Part shown: piece by piece, positions 14,971-22,954 of the stretch
Numbering within the stretch: the first letter of the stretch is position 1
Layout of the letters: each line of letters starts with the position of its first letter
Source of the DNA: Candidatus Caribbeanibacter nitroreducens
GTDB taxonomy: Bacteria; Gemmatimonadota; Gemmatimonadetes; Palauibacterales; Palauibacteraceae
Length of the DNA stretch: 41,128 bases
Assembly: GCA_947581645.1 (NCBI GenBank)
Contig: CANPVF010000138.1
Location: 1-41,128, forward strand
Direction of reading: 5' to 3'
Made by a program: the position numbers and the translations under genes
The notes under the pieces: generated by a model
The model's database searches: none
What the model saw: the letters and a program-made list of their open reading frames with translations, nothing else
Told to the model about the DNA's origin: nothing

Positions 14971-15738
14971 CTATCGGGCCGTGTATCCGCCGTCGATGAC
15001 CAGCTCCGAGCCGGTCATGAAGCTCGACTCCTCGGAGGCGAGGAAGAGGATCCCCTGCGCGATCTCCTCCGGCTCCCCCACTCGCCCCAGCGGATGGAGC
15101 TCGGCGAGCTGCTGCCGCCCCTCCTCCACGTCGCCCTGGCTCTCCAGGTACTTTTCCACCAGGGGCGTCCAGATGAAGCCGGGGTGCACCGAGTTCACGC
15201 GCACCCCGTCCTCGGCGTACAGCAGCGCGTCGGTCTTCGTCATCATCCGCACGGCGCCCTTGGAGGCGTGGTAGGACGGAATGTCCGGGGCGCTCACGAT
15301 GCCGTAGATGGAGGACAGGTTCACGATGCTCCCCCCGCCCGCCTCCTTCATGTGCGGGATCGCGTGCTTCGTGCACAGGAAGACGCCCCGCGTGTTCACT
15401 GCCTGGACCTCCTCCCACTCCTCCAGGCTCAGCTCGTGTGTCGGACGGTCGGCGCCGGAGATCCCGGCGTTGTTGACCAGGACGTCGAGGCCTCCGAAGT
15501 GGTCCACCACCTCGTCGGTCACGCGACGCACCTCGTCCTCGTCGGAGACGTCCAGCTCCCAGGCGTGGGCGGCCCCCACGACCCCCTCGATCTCCTGCAC
15601 CACGTCCCGGCAGGCGTCCATGTCCACGTCCGTGACGGCCACTTTCGCCCCCTCCCGCGCCAGGAGGATCGCCGTCGACTTGCCGATGCCGTGTGCCGCG
15701 CCCGTCACCAGGGCGACCTTGCCTTCCACGCGTCCCAT
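14971..15738 (-). CDS. Short-chain dehydrogenase/reductase
   Basis: A 255-residue classical SDR oxidoreductase. It has the cofactor motif TGAAHGIG at residues 12-19, NNAG, a catalytic Ser in LSSIYG and the YHASK active-site Tyr/Lys. Asp at the end of the second strand (VTDVD) favours NAD over NADP. It resembles glucose-1-dehydrogenase/3-oxoacyl-reductase-type enzymes; the substrate cannot be told. ATG at 15738 follows GGAAGGAAGATC. It leads an operon with a ZIP transporter, and TAGCTT plus palindrome-like sites lie upstream. Confidence 0.93.
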   Translation of the reverse strand: MGRVEGKVALVTGAAHGIGKSTAILLAREGAKVAVTDVDMDACRDVVQEIEGVVGAAHAWELDVSDEDEVRRVTDEVVDHFGGLDVLVNNAGISGADRPTHELSLEEWEEVQAVNTRGVFLCTKHAIPHMKEAGGGSIVNLSSIYGIVSAPDIPSYHASKGAVRMMTKTDALLYAEDGVRVNSVHPGFIWTPLVEKYLESQGDVEEGRQQLAELHPLGRVGEPEEIAQGILFLASEESSFMTGSELVIDGGYTAR

Positions 15739-16055
15739 GATCTTCCTTCCGAGTCCTGTAGGATTCTGGCTGCCGTCTCTGCCCCGCCCGGCCGGGGCCG
15801 GGCAGGGTCGACCCGGAAGCTAGAGCCGCCGACCCCGGCCGTCTGTCCGGGTCTTCCGGAGACGAGCGTCGGGAGCCCATCGTTTCGCGCGTCGGAACAT
15901 TCCCCACAGGGACGAGCAAGAGACCGAGGACGGCCCGGGGGACGCCAGGCAGCGACATTGGCAGCGTTGAAGACAGGCCCGCGCCGGTCGTATCGTGCCC
16001 CTCGGGCCACCGGACGCCCCGTTCCATCGACGTCGTTTCCAGAACCGGAGAGAGG
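15739..16055. promoter_or_regulatory. Divergent control region between the SDR and CBS genes
   Basis: This 317-base gap holds an inverted repeat GCCCGGCC-GG-GGCCGGGC (15786-15803), a minus-strand -10-like TAGCTT beginning at 15822, and a palindrome-like GTCGGGAGCCCATCGTT (15868-15884) 46 bases behind it. A better palindrome follows at 15891-15907. On the plus strand, TATCGT at 15991-15996 is a possible -10 for the CBS gene. No open frame here looks genuine. Confidence 0.5.
15891..15907 (+). promoter_or_regulatory. 17-bp palindrome upstream of the second CBS gene
   Basis: GTCGGAACATTCCCCAC lies 149 bases before the CBS ATG on the plus strand and 153 bases before the SDR ATG on the minus strand, so it may serve both. 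On the plus strand the hexamer 47 bases on is GACATT, a poor -10. Confidence 0.55.
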
Positions 16056-16634
16056 ATGAGCATGGTCACCCTGCACGACATCATGACCGTGAACGTGATC
16101 ACGGTCTCGCCGGACGCCAGCCTGCGGGAGGTCGCCGAGCTTCTGAGCTCGGAGCACATCTCGGGCGTGCCCGTGGTCTCGGGAGAGGACGTGGTGGGGG
16201 TCGTCTCCGCCACCGACCTCATGGAGTTCGACGCGGCCACCGAGGGCGGCGGCCCGCCGATGGAGCCCGAGAGCCAGCTCGAGTTCGACGACCAGCCCGG
16301 GGCCGAGCTTTGGGAGGAGGGCGAGGAGCCGCCGGCGGCGTACTTCGTCCGACTCTGGGAGGAGCAGGACCGGCTGCGTGAGGAGAGCTTCGGGGGGGAT
16401 GCCGGACCCGGGCCCGGGGAGGGTGGCGGCCCGCTGGACCGCTACACGGCGGCCGACGTCATGACCCGGACCCTCTGCGCGATGTCCCCGGACACCCCCG
16501 TTCGCGACGCGGCGGAGTACATGCTGAAGGCGGGGATCCACCGCCTCCTGGTGATCGACGACGACCGGCTGGTCGGCGTGGCCACGACCACGGACCTGAT
16601 GAAGTCGGTCTCGCAGTACGGCCTGGCGGGATGA
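16056..16634 (+). CDS. CBS-domain protein with acidic linker
   Basis: A 192-residue protein with two CBS motifs, residues 1-65 (HDIMTVNVITV to SATDLMEF) and 130-190 (ADVMTRTLCAM to TTTDLMKS). They are separated by an unusually long Glu/Asp/Gly/Pro-rich linker of about 65 residues (LEFDDQPGAELWEEGEEPP). It probably binds adenine nucleotides. The start may be ATG 16056 or ATG 16062; the second has the better distance to AGAGG. The next gene begins 86 bases downstream after a hairpin. Confidence 0.9.
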   Translation: MSMVTLHDIMTVNVITVSPDASLREVAELLSSEHISGVPVVSGEDVVGVVSATDLMEFDAATEGGGPPMEPESQLEFDDQPGAELWEEGEEPPAAYFVRLWEEQDRLREESFGGDAGPGPGEGGGPLDRYTAADVMTRTLCAMSPDTPVRDAAEYMLKAGIHRLLVIDDDRLVGVATTTDLMKSVSQYGLAG

Positions 16635-16649
16635 CGGGGTCGGGGCCGT

Positions 16650-16672
16650 GGGGCGCACGCCGGATGCGCCCC
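16650..16672 (+). terminator. Hairpin after the CBS gene
   Basis: GGGGCGCA pairs perfectly with TGCGCCCC around the 7-base loop CGCCGGA, 16 bases after the CBS stop. It is followed by C and G runs rather than T, so termination is uncertain; it may attenuate transcription into the ZIP/AI-2E genes. Confidence 0.5.
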
Positions 16673-16720
16673 CCCGGGGAGCCGCCGGGGCCGACCGCGG
16701 GAGACCGGGAGGCGTAGGCG

Positions 16721-17515
16721 TTGGAACCGGGCTGGTTTCAGGAGATCTTCCTCCGCCTCTCGGGCCCCGACCCGGTGGTCCAGGGCCTGGTGGGCGGCCT
16801 CGTGATCACGCTGCTCAACACGCTCGGGGCGCTCGCGGTCGTGGTGTGGCGCGACCCGTCGGAGCGGTTCCTGGACACGGCGCTGGGATTCGGCGCCGGC
16901 GTCATGCTCACGGCCTCCTACACGAGCCTGATCATTCCGGGCGTCGAGGAGGGCGGGGTCGTCCGCGTGCTGGTCGGGATGGCGCTGGGCGGGATGTTCC
17001 TCTACCTCGGGGATCGCTGGGTCCCCCATCTGCACATGGTGAAGGGGCGGGAGGGGGCGGACACCGACCGCATCCGGGCCGTGTGGCTCTTCATCCTCGC
17101 CATCACGCTGCACAACGCCCCGGAGGGCCTGGCCGTGGGGGTCGGCTTCGGCTCCGGGGACCTCTCCACCGCTCTGCCCCTGATGCTGGCCATCGGGATC
17201 CAGAACATCCCGGAGGGCCTGGCCGTCGCCGCCTCTGCCCTGAACGTGGGCTTCGGCGCCGCCTTCTACGCGGCCTTCGTGGGGATCCGCGCCGGGCTCG
17301 TGGAGATTCCCCTGGCCGTGGGCGGTGCCTGGGCCGTGGAGTTCGCGGCCCCCGCCCTTCCCTACGCCATGGGCTTCGCCGCCGGGGCCATGCTCTACGT
17401 GATCAGCAACGAGATCATCCCCGAGACCCACCGGAAGGGCCACGCGCGCGCCGCGACCTTCGGAACGATGCTCGGGATCATGGTCATGCTCTACCTCGAC
17501 GTGGCGCTGGGCTAG
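16721..17515 (+). CDS. ZIP-family metal transporter (third of three)
   Basis: A 264-residue membrane protein with about eight helices and metal-binding motifs LHNAPEGLA and IQNIPEGLA. The second motif has Gln where most ZIPs have His, as in the GufA-like group of bacterial ZIPs. It starts at TTG 16721, preceded by GGGAGGCGTAGGCG. The next gene follows after four bases and is surely co-transcribed. Confidence 0.9.
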   Translation: MEPGWFQEIFLRLSGPDPVVQGLVGGLVITLLNTLGALAVVVWRDPSERFLDTALGFGAGVMLTASYTSLIIPGVEEGGVVRVLVGMALGGMFLYLGDRWVPHLHMVKGREGADTDRIRAVWLFILAITLHNAPEGLAVGVGFGSGDLSTALPLMLAIGIQNIPEGLAVAASALNVGFGAAFYAAFVGIRAGLVEIPLAVGGAWAVEFAAPALPYAMGFAAGAMLYVISNEIIPETHRKGHARAATFGTMLGIMVMLYLDVALG

Positions 17516-17519
17516 CGGC

Positions 17520-18731
17520 GTGAGAGACGCATCCGACTCGACGAGCGACCGGAGCCCGCCGATCCGGGACGGTAGCGTCGGCGCCCGGCAGGTGGTGGTG
17601 CTGGCGCTGGGAGTCGCCGCCACGTACCTGATCGGCCTGCTGCTGTGGCCCTTCGTCCCCGCCATCGTGACCAGCGCGGCCCTCGCCGCGCTGGTGTATC
17701 CGGCCCACCAGCGGCTGGAGCAGCGGGTCGGCCACCCCGACGTGGCCGCCTTCATCGGCACCACGGTCCTCTTCTTCGCCCTCCTCCTCCCCCTGGTGGG
17801 CCTCTCCTTCGTGCTGGTGGGCGAGCTCCGGTTGGGCATCGAGGAGCTCACCCGCCAGATGTCCGGCATGCTGGCACCGGGGAGCGGCCTTCGGGAGTGG
17901 CTGGAGCGGGCCGGCGGCTACGTGGGACTGGACCCGGACCAGGTGTCCTCGCAGATCGGCGAGCAGCTGCAGCAGGTGCCGAGCATCCTGGCCGACCGCA
18001 CCCTGAGCTTCCTCTCCGGTCTCGGGGGCTGGCTCCTGCAGGCCGGGACCGCCGTGTTCACGCTGTACTTCATGCTCCGGGACGGCGAGAGGCTGGTGGA
18101 GATGACCCGCTGGCTCATTCCCCTGGACCCGGCCTACACCGACCGTCTCCTGGTGCGGGCCCGGGAGGTCACCTACGCCACGATGTACGGGAACGTGGTG
18201 GTGGCCGTGGTCCAGGGCGCGCTCGTGGGCGGCGCCTTCTGGATCGCCGACCTCTCGGCGGCGGCCCTGTGGGGCACCATCACCGCGGTGCTGTCGCTCC
18301 TTCCCGTGGTGGGCGCCCCCGTGGTCTGGGTCCCGGCCGCCGTCATCATGATGTCCGGAGGGCGCGCCGGAGCCGGCGTGGCGATGTTCGCCTTCGGGGC
18401 CCTCGTGGTGAGCACCGTGGACAACTGGCTGCGGGCCGTGCTGGTGAGCGACCGCGCCCAGCTCCACCCCCTGGTCGTGTTCTTCAGCGTGCTGGGAGCG
18501 GTCTTCGTCTTCGGGGCGGTGGGGCTCTTCGTCGGCCCGGTCCTCTTCGTCGTCGGGCTGTCGCTCATCGAGACGGCCCGGCTCGTGCTGGAGCCGGAGC
18601 GTCCCGAGGGCGCGGCCCCGGAGGGAGAGCGCCTCCTGGACCGCGTCTCCCTGGGCACGTTCCGGACGGTGCCGGGCGAGCCGGGATCACCCGGGGACTC
18701 CGACGTCGACGATCCCGGCAGCGGGGGCTGA
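17520..18731 (+). CDS. AI-2E/PerM family permease
   Basis: A 403-residue membrane protein of the AI-2E transporter (PerM/YdiK) family, with about eight helices and the family region FTLYFMLRDGERL. The late segment GAVFVFGAVGLFVGPVLFVV is typical. Members have been linked to autoinducer-2 export and to Na+/H+ exchange in halophiles; the substrate here is unknown. GTG at 17520 is four bases after the ZIP stop. The C-terminal 50 residues are acidic and low in complexity. Confidence 0.88.
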   Translation: MRDASDSTSDRSPPIRDGSVGARQVVVLALGVAATYLIGLLLWPFVPAIVTSAALAALVYPAHQRLEQRVGHPDVAAFIGTTVLFFALLLPLVGLSFVLVGELRLGIEELTRQMSGMLAPGSGLREWLERAGGYVGLDPDQVSSQIGEQLQQVPSILADRTLSFLSGLGGWLLQAGTAVFTLYFMLRDGERLVEMTRWLIPLDPAYTDRLLVRAREVTYATMYGNVVVAVVQGALVGGAFWIADLSAAALWGTITAVLSLLPVVGAPVVWVPAAVIMMSGGRAGAGVAMFAFGALVVSTVDNWLRAVLVSDRAQLHPLVVFFSVLGAVFVFGAVGLFVGPVLFVVGLSLIETARLVLEPERPEGAAPEGERLLDRVSLGTFRTVPGEPGSPGDSDVDDPGSGG

Positions 18732-18755
18732 TCCGCCCGGGGCGGAATTCGCGGC

Positions 18756-18772
18756 GAGGGGAAATCCCCCAC
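18756..18772 (+). promoter_or_regulatory. 17-bp palindrome upstream of tonB
   Basis: GAGGGGAAATCCCCCAC lies 107 bases before the tonB ATG. A -10-like TAGCGT begins at 18819, 47 bases from the near edge, the same spacing as for the Na/Pi gene. No -35 match is seen between them. Confidence 0.65.
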
Positions 18773-18818
18773 AGGGCCCGTCACCATCTGGCGGACAGCG
18801 TCTCGACCTCCCGGGGGA

Positions 18819-18824
18819 TAGCGT
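18819..18824 (+). promoter_or_regulatory. Candidate -10 box of tonB
   Basis: TAGCGT in the context GGGGGATAGCGTTG; transcription would start near 18831, giving a leader of about 48 bases. Confidence 0.4.
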
Positions 18825-18878
18825 TGTGGGGCGACGGAGACGGACGCTTCAGCACGCACCCGCCCCGGGAGGTCGAGG

Positions 18879-19577
18879 ATGACGCCGGAAGAGCACAGGC
18901 GGACGGTCCGAGGAGTCGTCGAGGAGCCGAAGTCGGCGAACGAACGGTTCAAGGAGGGATTTTCCGCCGTCGTCGCCGGCGGGCTGATCGCGGCGACGCT
19001 GGCTCACCTGGCCCTGTTCGAGCTGTTCCCCGAGATGCGGGCGGCGGACGTCGGTGCCGTCTCTCGGGCCACCCGCACCATCGAGCTGCCGCCGCAGGTC
19101 GAGGTACCGCCCCCGCCCGAGGCCGTGGCCCGGCCCGCCACGCCGAAGGTCTCCGCCGCGGCCGACATCAGCGAGGACGTCACCATCAGCAAGACGTCGT
19201 TCGAGGCCAACCCGAGCGACCACCTCCCGCCGCCCCCGAAGGCGACGGCGCAGAGCAGCGCCGAGAAGCGGCCGGAGTTCATTCCCTATGACGTGGCGCC
19301 GGAGCTCAAGAACCCCCGGGAGGTCCAGAAGTACCTGATGGAGACGTACCCGCCCGAGCTGCGCGCCAACGCCGTCGGCGGACGGGTCGTCCTCTGGCTC
19401 TACATCGACCGTCGGGGACAGGTGCAGGAGACCCGTGTACAGGTGAGCAGCGGCTACGAGGCCCTGGACCGGGCCGCCCACAGGGTGGGACGGCGAATGG
19501 AGTTCACCCCGGCGATGAACCGGGACAAGAGGACGCCGGTCTGGGTGCAGCAGGGCATCGAGTTCGAGGTGAAATAG
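18879..19577 (+). CDS. tonB: TonB-family energy transducer
   Basis: A 232-residue periplasm-spanning protein. It has an N-terminal cytoplasmic segment, one membrane helix (about residues 30-50), a Pro-rich linker (LPPQVEVPPPPE) and a C-terminal TonB domain (GGRVVLWLYIDRRGQVQETRV to FTPAMNRDKRTPVWV). It couples the proton-motive force to outer-membrane receptors through ExbB/ExbD, which are not in this window. The C-terminal domain style is one I associate with Gemmatimonadota. ATG at 18879 follows GGGAGGTCGAGG. It is monocistronic and preceded by the recurrent palindrome. Confidence 0.9.
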   Translation: MTPEEHRRTVRGVVEEPKSANERFKEGFSAVVAGGLIAATLAHLALFELFPEMRAADVGAVSRATRTIELPPQVEVPPPPEAVARPATPKVSAAADISEDVTISKTSFEANPSDHLPPPPKATAQSSAEKRPEFIPYDVAPELKNPREVQKYLMETYPPELRANAVGGRVVLWLYIDRRGQVQETRVQVSSGYEALDRAAHRVGRRMEFTPAMNRDKRTPVWVQQGIEFEVK

Positions 19578-19590
19578 GCGGACGTAGCCC

Positions 19591-20442
19591 TCACCCCTCG
19601 GGGGCCGGCGCCTCCTCGTCGGTCCGGTCCCGGCTCGCCTGCCGGCCGAGCCCCGAGGACACGGGCACGCGGCCCAGGTCCCTGACCACCAGGTCCGCGC
19701 CGGCTCGCTCCAGAGCCTCCTCTCCCTCCCGGTCGCGGGCGACCCCGATCACGACGCCGAAGTCACCGCGACGCCCGGCCTCGACACCCGGGGCGGAATT
19801 CTCGACGACGGCGGACCGGTCGGGGCTCGCGTCCAGGCGGCCGGCGGCCTGCAGCAGAAGATCCGGAGCGGGCCTCCCCGTGAGCGTGGGATCGTCGGCG
19901 AACTCGGCGGCGTCCACCACGGCGTCGAACAGCTCCTCCAGCCCCGACGCCTCCAGTACCTGCCGACCGTGCCGGCTGCCCGTGACCACCGCCGTACGGA
20001 CGCCCGCCGAACGGAGGCGACGGACCAGCTCCGCCGAACCCGGAAGGATCGGCAGCCCCCCGGACTCGAGTACGGCCCGATACCGTTCGTCCTTTCGGTT
20101 TCCCAGCGCGCACACCGAGTCCGGGCCCGCCGGGTCGCCGGGGGCGCCGAAGGGCAGCTCGATGCCCCGCGCCCGCAGGAAGTCCCGGGCGCCCTCGTAC
20201 CGCGGCTTGCCGTGCACGTGACGTCGGTAGTCGTTGCGGGTGAAGGGCTCGAAGGGAGTTTCCTCACGGTCGGCGCGGCGCTCCAGGAAGGGATCGAAGG
20301 TCTCCTTCCACGCCCGGAAGTGCGCCTCCGCCGTATCGGTGAGGACACCCTCCAGTTCGAAGATCGCCGCGTCCAGCTCCTCCGGCCGGAGCACCCCCGA
20401 TGCCGTTCCTCTCGTCGCTTTCCCGTTCGGCTCGCCCGTCAT
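19591..20442 (-). CDS. HAD-superfamily protein resembling beta-phosphoglucomutase, catalytic Asp replaced
   Basis: A 283-residue protein with the layout of HAD subfamily IA sugar-phosphate mutases/phosphatases. Motif I, normally DxDGVxTDT, reads FELEGVLTDT, so both catalytic Asp are Glu (29 and 31). Motif II Thr154 is kept (VVTGS). The motif III Lys is Arg190 (TGRPAPD), and motif IV ED is Glu214-Asn215 (VVENSAPG). Such changes should abolish or greatly alter phosphoryl transfer, which suggests a pseudoenzyme or a changed chemistry. ATG at 20442 follows GGGAGGCGACC; a longer frame upstream is rejected. It is divergent from pncB. Confidence 0.85.
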   Translation of the reverse strand: MTGEPNGKATRGTASGVLRPEELDAAIFELEGVLTDTAEAHFRAWKETFDPFLERRADREETPFEPFTRNDYRRHVHGKPRYEGARDFLRARGIELPFGAPGDPAGPDSVCALGNRKDERYRAVLESGGLPILPGSAELVRRLRSAGVRTAVVTGSRHGRQVLEASGLEELFDAVVDAAEFADDPTLTGRPAPDLLLQAAGRLDASPDRSAVVENSAPGVEAGRRGDFGVVIGVARDREGEEALERAGADLVVRDLGRVPVSSGLGRQASRDRTDEEAPAPEG

Positions 20443-20659
20443 GGTCGCCTCCCGTTCGTGCCTCCGCTCGCGCTTCCCGCCCCCGGGCCTCCGGGGCCGG
20501 GGGAGCGATCCCCGTCCTCTCCTCTCACGGCTCCATCTACCCGGGACCCCGGCAACGTGTTTGCAGGGGATGGCCCCGAGCGCCGTCGCCACCCGGGACG
20601 CGAGCCTCCCCTTCCGCTCCCGGGTCGCTCCCTGGAGCGCCATCGATCCCGAGGTGAGC
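20443..20659. promoter_or_regulatory. Divergent gap between the HAD and pncB genes
   Basis: A 217-base GC-rich intergenic region. A weak palindrome-like GGGGGAGCGATCCCCGT at 20499-20515 has the right arm spacing but poor ends, and no -10-like hexamer lies at the usual 47-base distance. No clear promoter is seen for either gene. Confidence 0.3.
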
Positions 20660-22033
20660 ATGGACGAGCCGACCCCCTGGGTGGACGATCGGAGCGCCGC
20701 CCTCCTGACGGACCTGTACGAGCTGACGATGCTCCAGGCCTACTGGCGGGAGGGCATGGATCGGGACGCGGTGTTCAGCCTCTACTACCGCCGACTTCCC
20801 GAACCCCGCAACTACGTGCTGGCGGCCGGCCTGGAGGACGCGCTCCGGTACCTGGAGACGGTGAGCTTCCCCCCCGAAGGCCTCGACTTCCTGGCGGGCC
20901 GCCGGGAGTTCAGCCGGGAGTTCGTCGACTGGCTCGCGGACTTCGAGTTCACCGGCGACGTCCGCGCGATGCCCGAGGGGACGCCGGTCTTCCCGTACGA
21001 GCCGCTTCTCGAGGTCACGGGGCCGATGCCGGAGGCCCAGCTCGCCGAGACCTTCATCATGAACCAGGTGCATTTCCAGAGCGTGCTGGCGTCGAAGGCG
21101 GCGCGGATCGTGGAGGCGGCCGGCGACCGGGCCGTGGTGGATTTCGGTCTCCGGCGGATGCACGGCACGGACGCCGGCATGAAGGGGGCGCGGGCCTACC
21201 ACATCGCCGGCGTCGCCGCCACGAGCAACGTCCTGGCCGGCCGGGTCTACGGCGTTCCGATCACCGGCACCATGGCCCACAGCTACGTGCAGTCCCACGA
21301 CGACGAGCTCGAGGCCTTCCGTGCGTTCGCGGAGCAGTACCCGGAGACCGTCCTCCTGGTGGACACCTACGACACGCTGGACGGGATCCGGAAGGTGGTG
21401 GAGCTGTCCGACGAGCTCGGAGACGACTTCCGCGTCCGGGCCGTGCGGCTGGACTCCGGCGACCTGGCCGAGCTGGCCGTCGAGTCACGGGAGATCCTGG
21501 ACCGGGCGGGGCTGGAGGACGTCGAGATCTTCGCCTCCGGGGGACTGGACGAGTACGAGATCGCCGAGATCGTCGAGAGGGACGCCCCCATCACGGGGTT
21601 CGGCGTCGGTACCCGGATGGGAACCGCGCGGGACGCCCCATCCCTGGACATGGCGTACAAGCTCACCGCCTACTCCGGCCGGGGACGGCTCAAGCTGTCC
21701 AGCGGCAAGCGGATCCTTCCCGGTCCCAAGCAGGTGTACCGCCGGGAGGAGGACGGCGTCTACGCGGGGGACGTGGTGGCCCGGGCCGGCGAGGAGCCGC
21801 CGGAGGGGCGCCCCCTCCTCCGGACGGTCATGGAGGATGGCGAGCGGACGGAGGCCGGCCACACCGATCTGGACGAGGCACGGGAGCGGAGGCGCCGGGA
21901 GCTGGACCGGCTCCCGGAGAGGATCCGGCGCGTCGAGCCGGCAGACGCGCCATATCCGGTCCAGGTCTCGGAAGAGCTGGAGGAGTACGAGGAGGACGTG
22001 CGCGAACGCGTCATCGCCGAGACCGGCGACTGA
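20660..22033 (+). CDS. pncB: Nicotinate phosphoribosyltransferase
   Basis: A 457-residue enzyme that joins nicotinate to PRPP in NAD salvage. Recognisable features are the N-terminal TDLYELTMLQAYW, the MNQVHFQ and DFGLRRMHG segments, the active-site TGTMAHS His, VRLDSGDL and FASGGLDEYEI. ATG at 20660 has GAGGTG just upstream. The 142-residue in-frame extension further upstream lacks family similarity and overlaps the HAD gene. In Mycobacterium tuberculosis one of two PncB proteins is under DosR control, which makes the neighbourhood notable. It ends 11 bases from the convergent atpG. Confidence 0.95.
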   Translation: MDEPTPWVDDRSAALLTDLYELTMLQAYWREGMDRDAVFSLYYRRLPEPRNYVLAAGLEDALRYLETVSFPPEGLDFLAGRREFSREFVDWLADFEFTGDVRAMPEGTPVFPYEPLLEVTGPMPEAQLAETFIMNQVHFQSVLASKAARIVEAAGDRAVVDFGLRRMHGTDAGMKGARAYHIAGVAATSNVLAGRVYGVPITGTMAHSYVQSHDDELEAFRAFAEQYPETVLLVDTYDTLDGIRKVVELSDELGDDFRVRAVRLDSGDLAELAVESREILDRAGLEDVEIFASGGLDEYEIAEIVERDAPITGFGVGTRMGTARDAPSLDMAYKLTAYSGRGRLKLSSGKRILPGPKQVYRREEDGVYAGDVVARAGEEPPEGRPLLRTVMEDGERTEAGHTDLDEARERRRRELDRLPERIRRVEPADAPYPVQVSEELEEYEEDVRERVIAETGD

Positions 22034-22044
22034 GTCGGCAGGCT

Positions 22045-22953
22045 TCAGCTCCCCTCGTCTCGCCGCCGGAGACGCTCCTCCTCGGACGCCCGATACCCGG
22101 TCACGAGGTCCAGCAGCTCCTCGGTCACGGCCTCCTGGCGGCGATCCCTGAGCTCCTGCCGGAGCTGCTGCACGTGCTCCTCGATGCGCGTCTCGGCACG
22201 CTCCATCGCGGCCAGCCGACCGGCGTGCTCCGAGGCCTGGGACTCGGCCGCCGCCCGGACGGTGGACACGTACAGGTGCTCGCGGACCAGGAAGCGGAAG
22301 AGCCCCTCCCACGGGGCGCGGTAGGTGGGGATCACCGACGTGGGCCACGGCCGCGCCTGCAGGTCGGCCAGCCACTCCCGGTCCAGCGGTAGGAGCAGCT
22401 GCCACCGCGGCCCGTAGGCCGCACCACTGCGGTAGGCGTGGTGGGTGATGGCCAGCGTCTCGAGCCCCTCACGTCGCCACGTCTCCACGCTGAGGAGCAG
22501 ATCCTGCGCGAGCCCGGTGAGGCCGTCCGGACCGGCGGGCACCGGAAGCACGATCTCCGGCTCGAAGCCGGCCTCGCGCAGGTGGGGGACCAGCCGACCA
22601 CCGACGGCGGCGACGCGAACCGGCCTTCCGAGCCCCCTCAGCCGGGGAGCAGCGTGCGAGACGATGTCGGCGTTGAACTGCCCCACGAGTCCCAGGTCGG
22701 ACCCGAAGACGACGGCTCCGGCCGCCCCGTCCCGGGCATCGAGGCCCGCCGGGGCTGCCCCCGACTCCACCGGCGCGTCCCGCAGCGCCACCTGAAGGCC
22801 GAGCTCCAGAGTCTCGCGGTAGCCCTCCAGGGCGGAGACCGCCTCCCGAAACCCCCGGATCCGGACCGCGGCCAGCGCCTTCATCGCCCCGGCGATGGAC
22901 CACAGGCTCTCCGCCGCTTCCACCCGTTTCCGCAGACCCTCGACGCGCTGCAC
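22045..22953 (-). CDS. atpG: N-ATPase gamma subunit
   Basis: A 302-residue central stalk subunit of the ATP synthase F1 sector. The N-terminal helix (VEGLRKRVEAAESLWSIAGAMKALAAVRI) and the C-terminal helix (RIEEHVQQLRQELRDRRQEAVTEELLDLVTGYRA) form the antiparallel coiled coil that rotates in the alpha3beta3 head. The sequence diverges from standard F-type gamma, as expected of the N-type. It is the last gene of atpDCQRBEFAG, one base after the atpA stop. Confidence 0.92.
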   Translation of the reverse strand: MQRVEGLRKRVEAAESLWSIAGAMKALAAVRIRGFREAVSALEGYRETLELGLQVALRDAPVESGAAPAGLDARDGAAGAVVFGSDLGLVGQFNADIVSHAAPRLRGLGRPVRVAAVGGRLVPHLREAGFEPEIVLPVPAGPDGLTGLAQDLLLSVETWRREGLETLAITHHAYRSGAAYGPRWQLLLPLDREWLADLQARPWPTSVIPTYRAPWEGLFRFLVREHLYVSTVRAAAESQASEHAGRLAAMERAETRIEEHVQQLRQELRDRRQEAVTEELLDLVTGYRASEEERLRRRDEGS

Positions 22954-22954
22954 G

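Noticed and set aside
20499-20515. Palindrome copy for pncB/HAD
   Set aside because: Poor outer bases, high local GC and no -10-like hexamer at the usual distance; kept only as a weak note.
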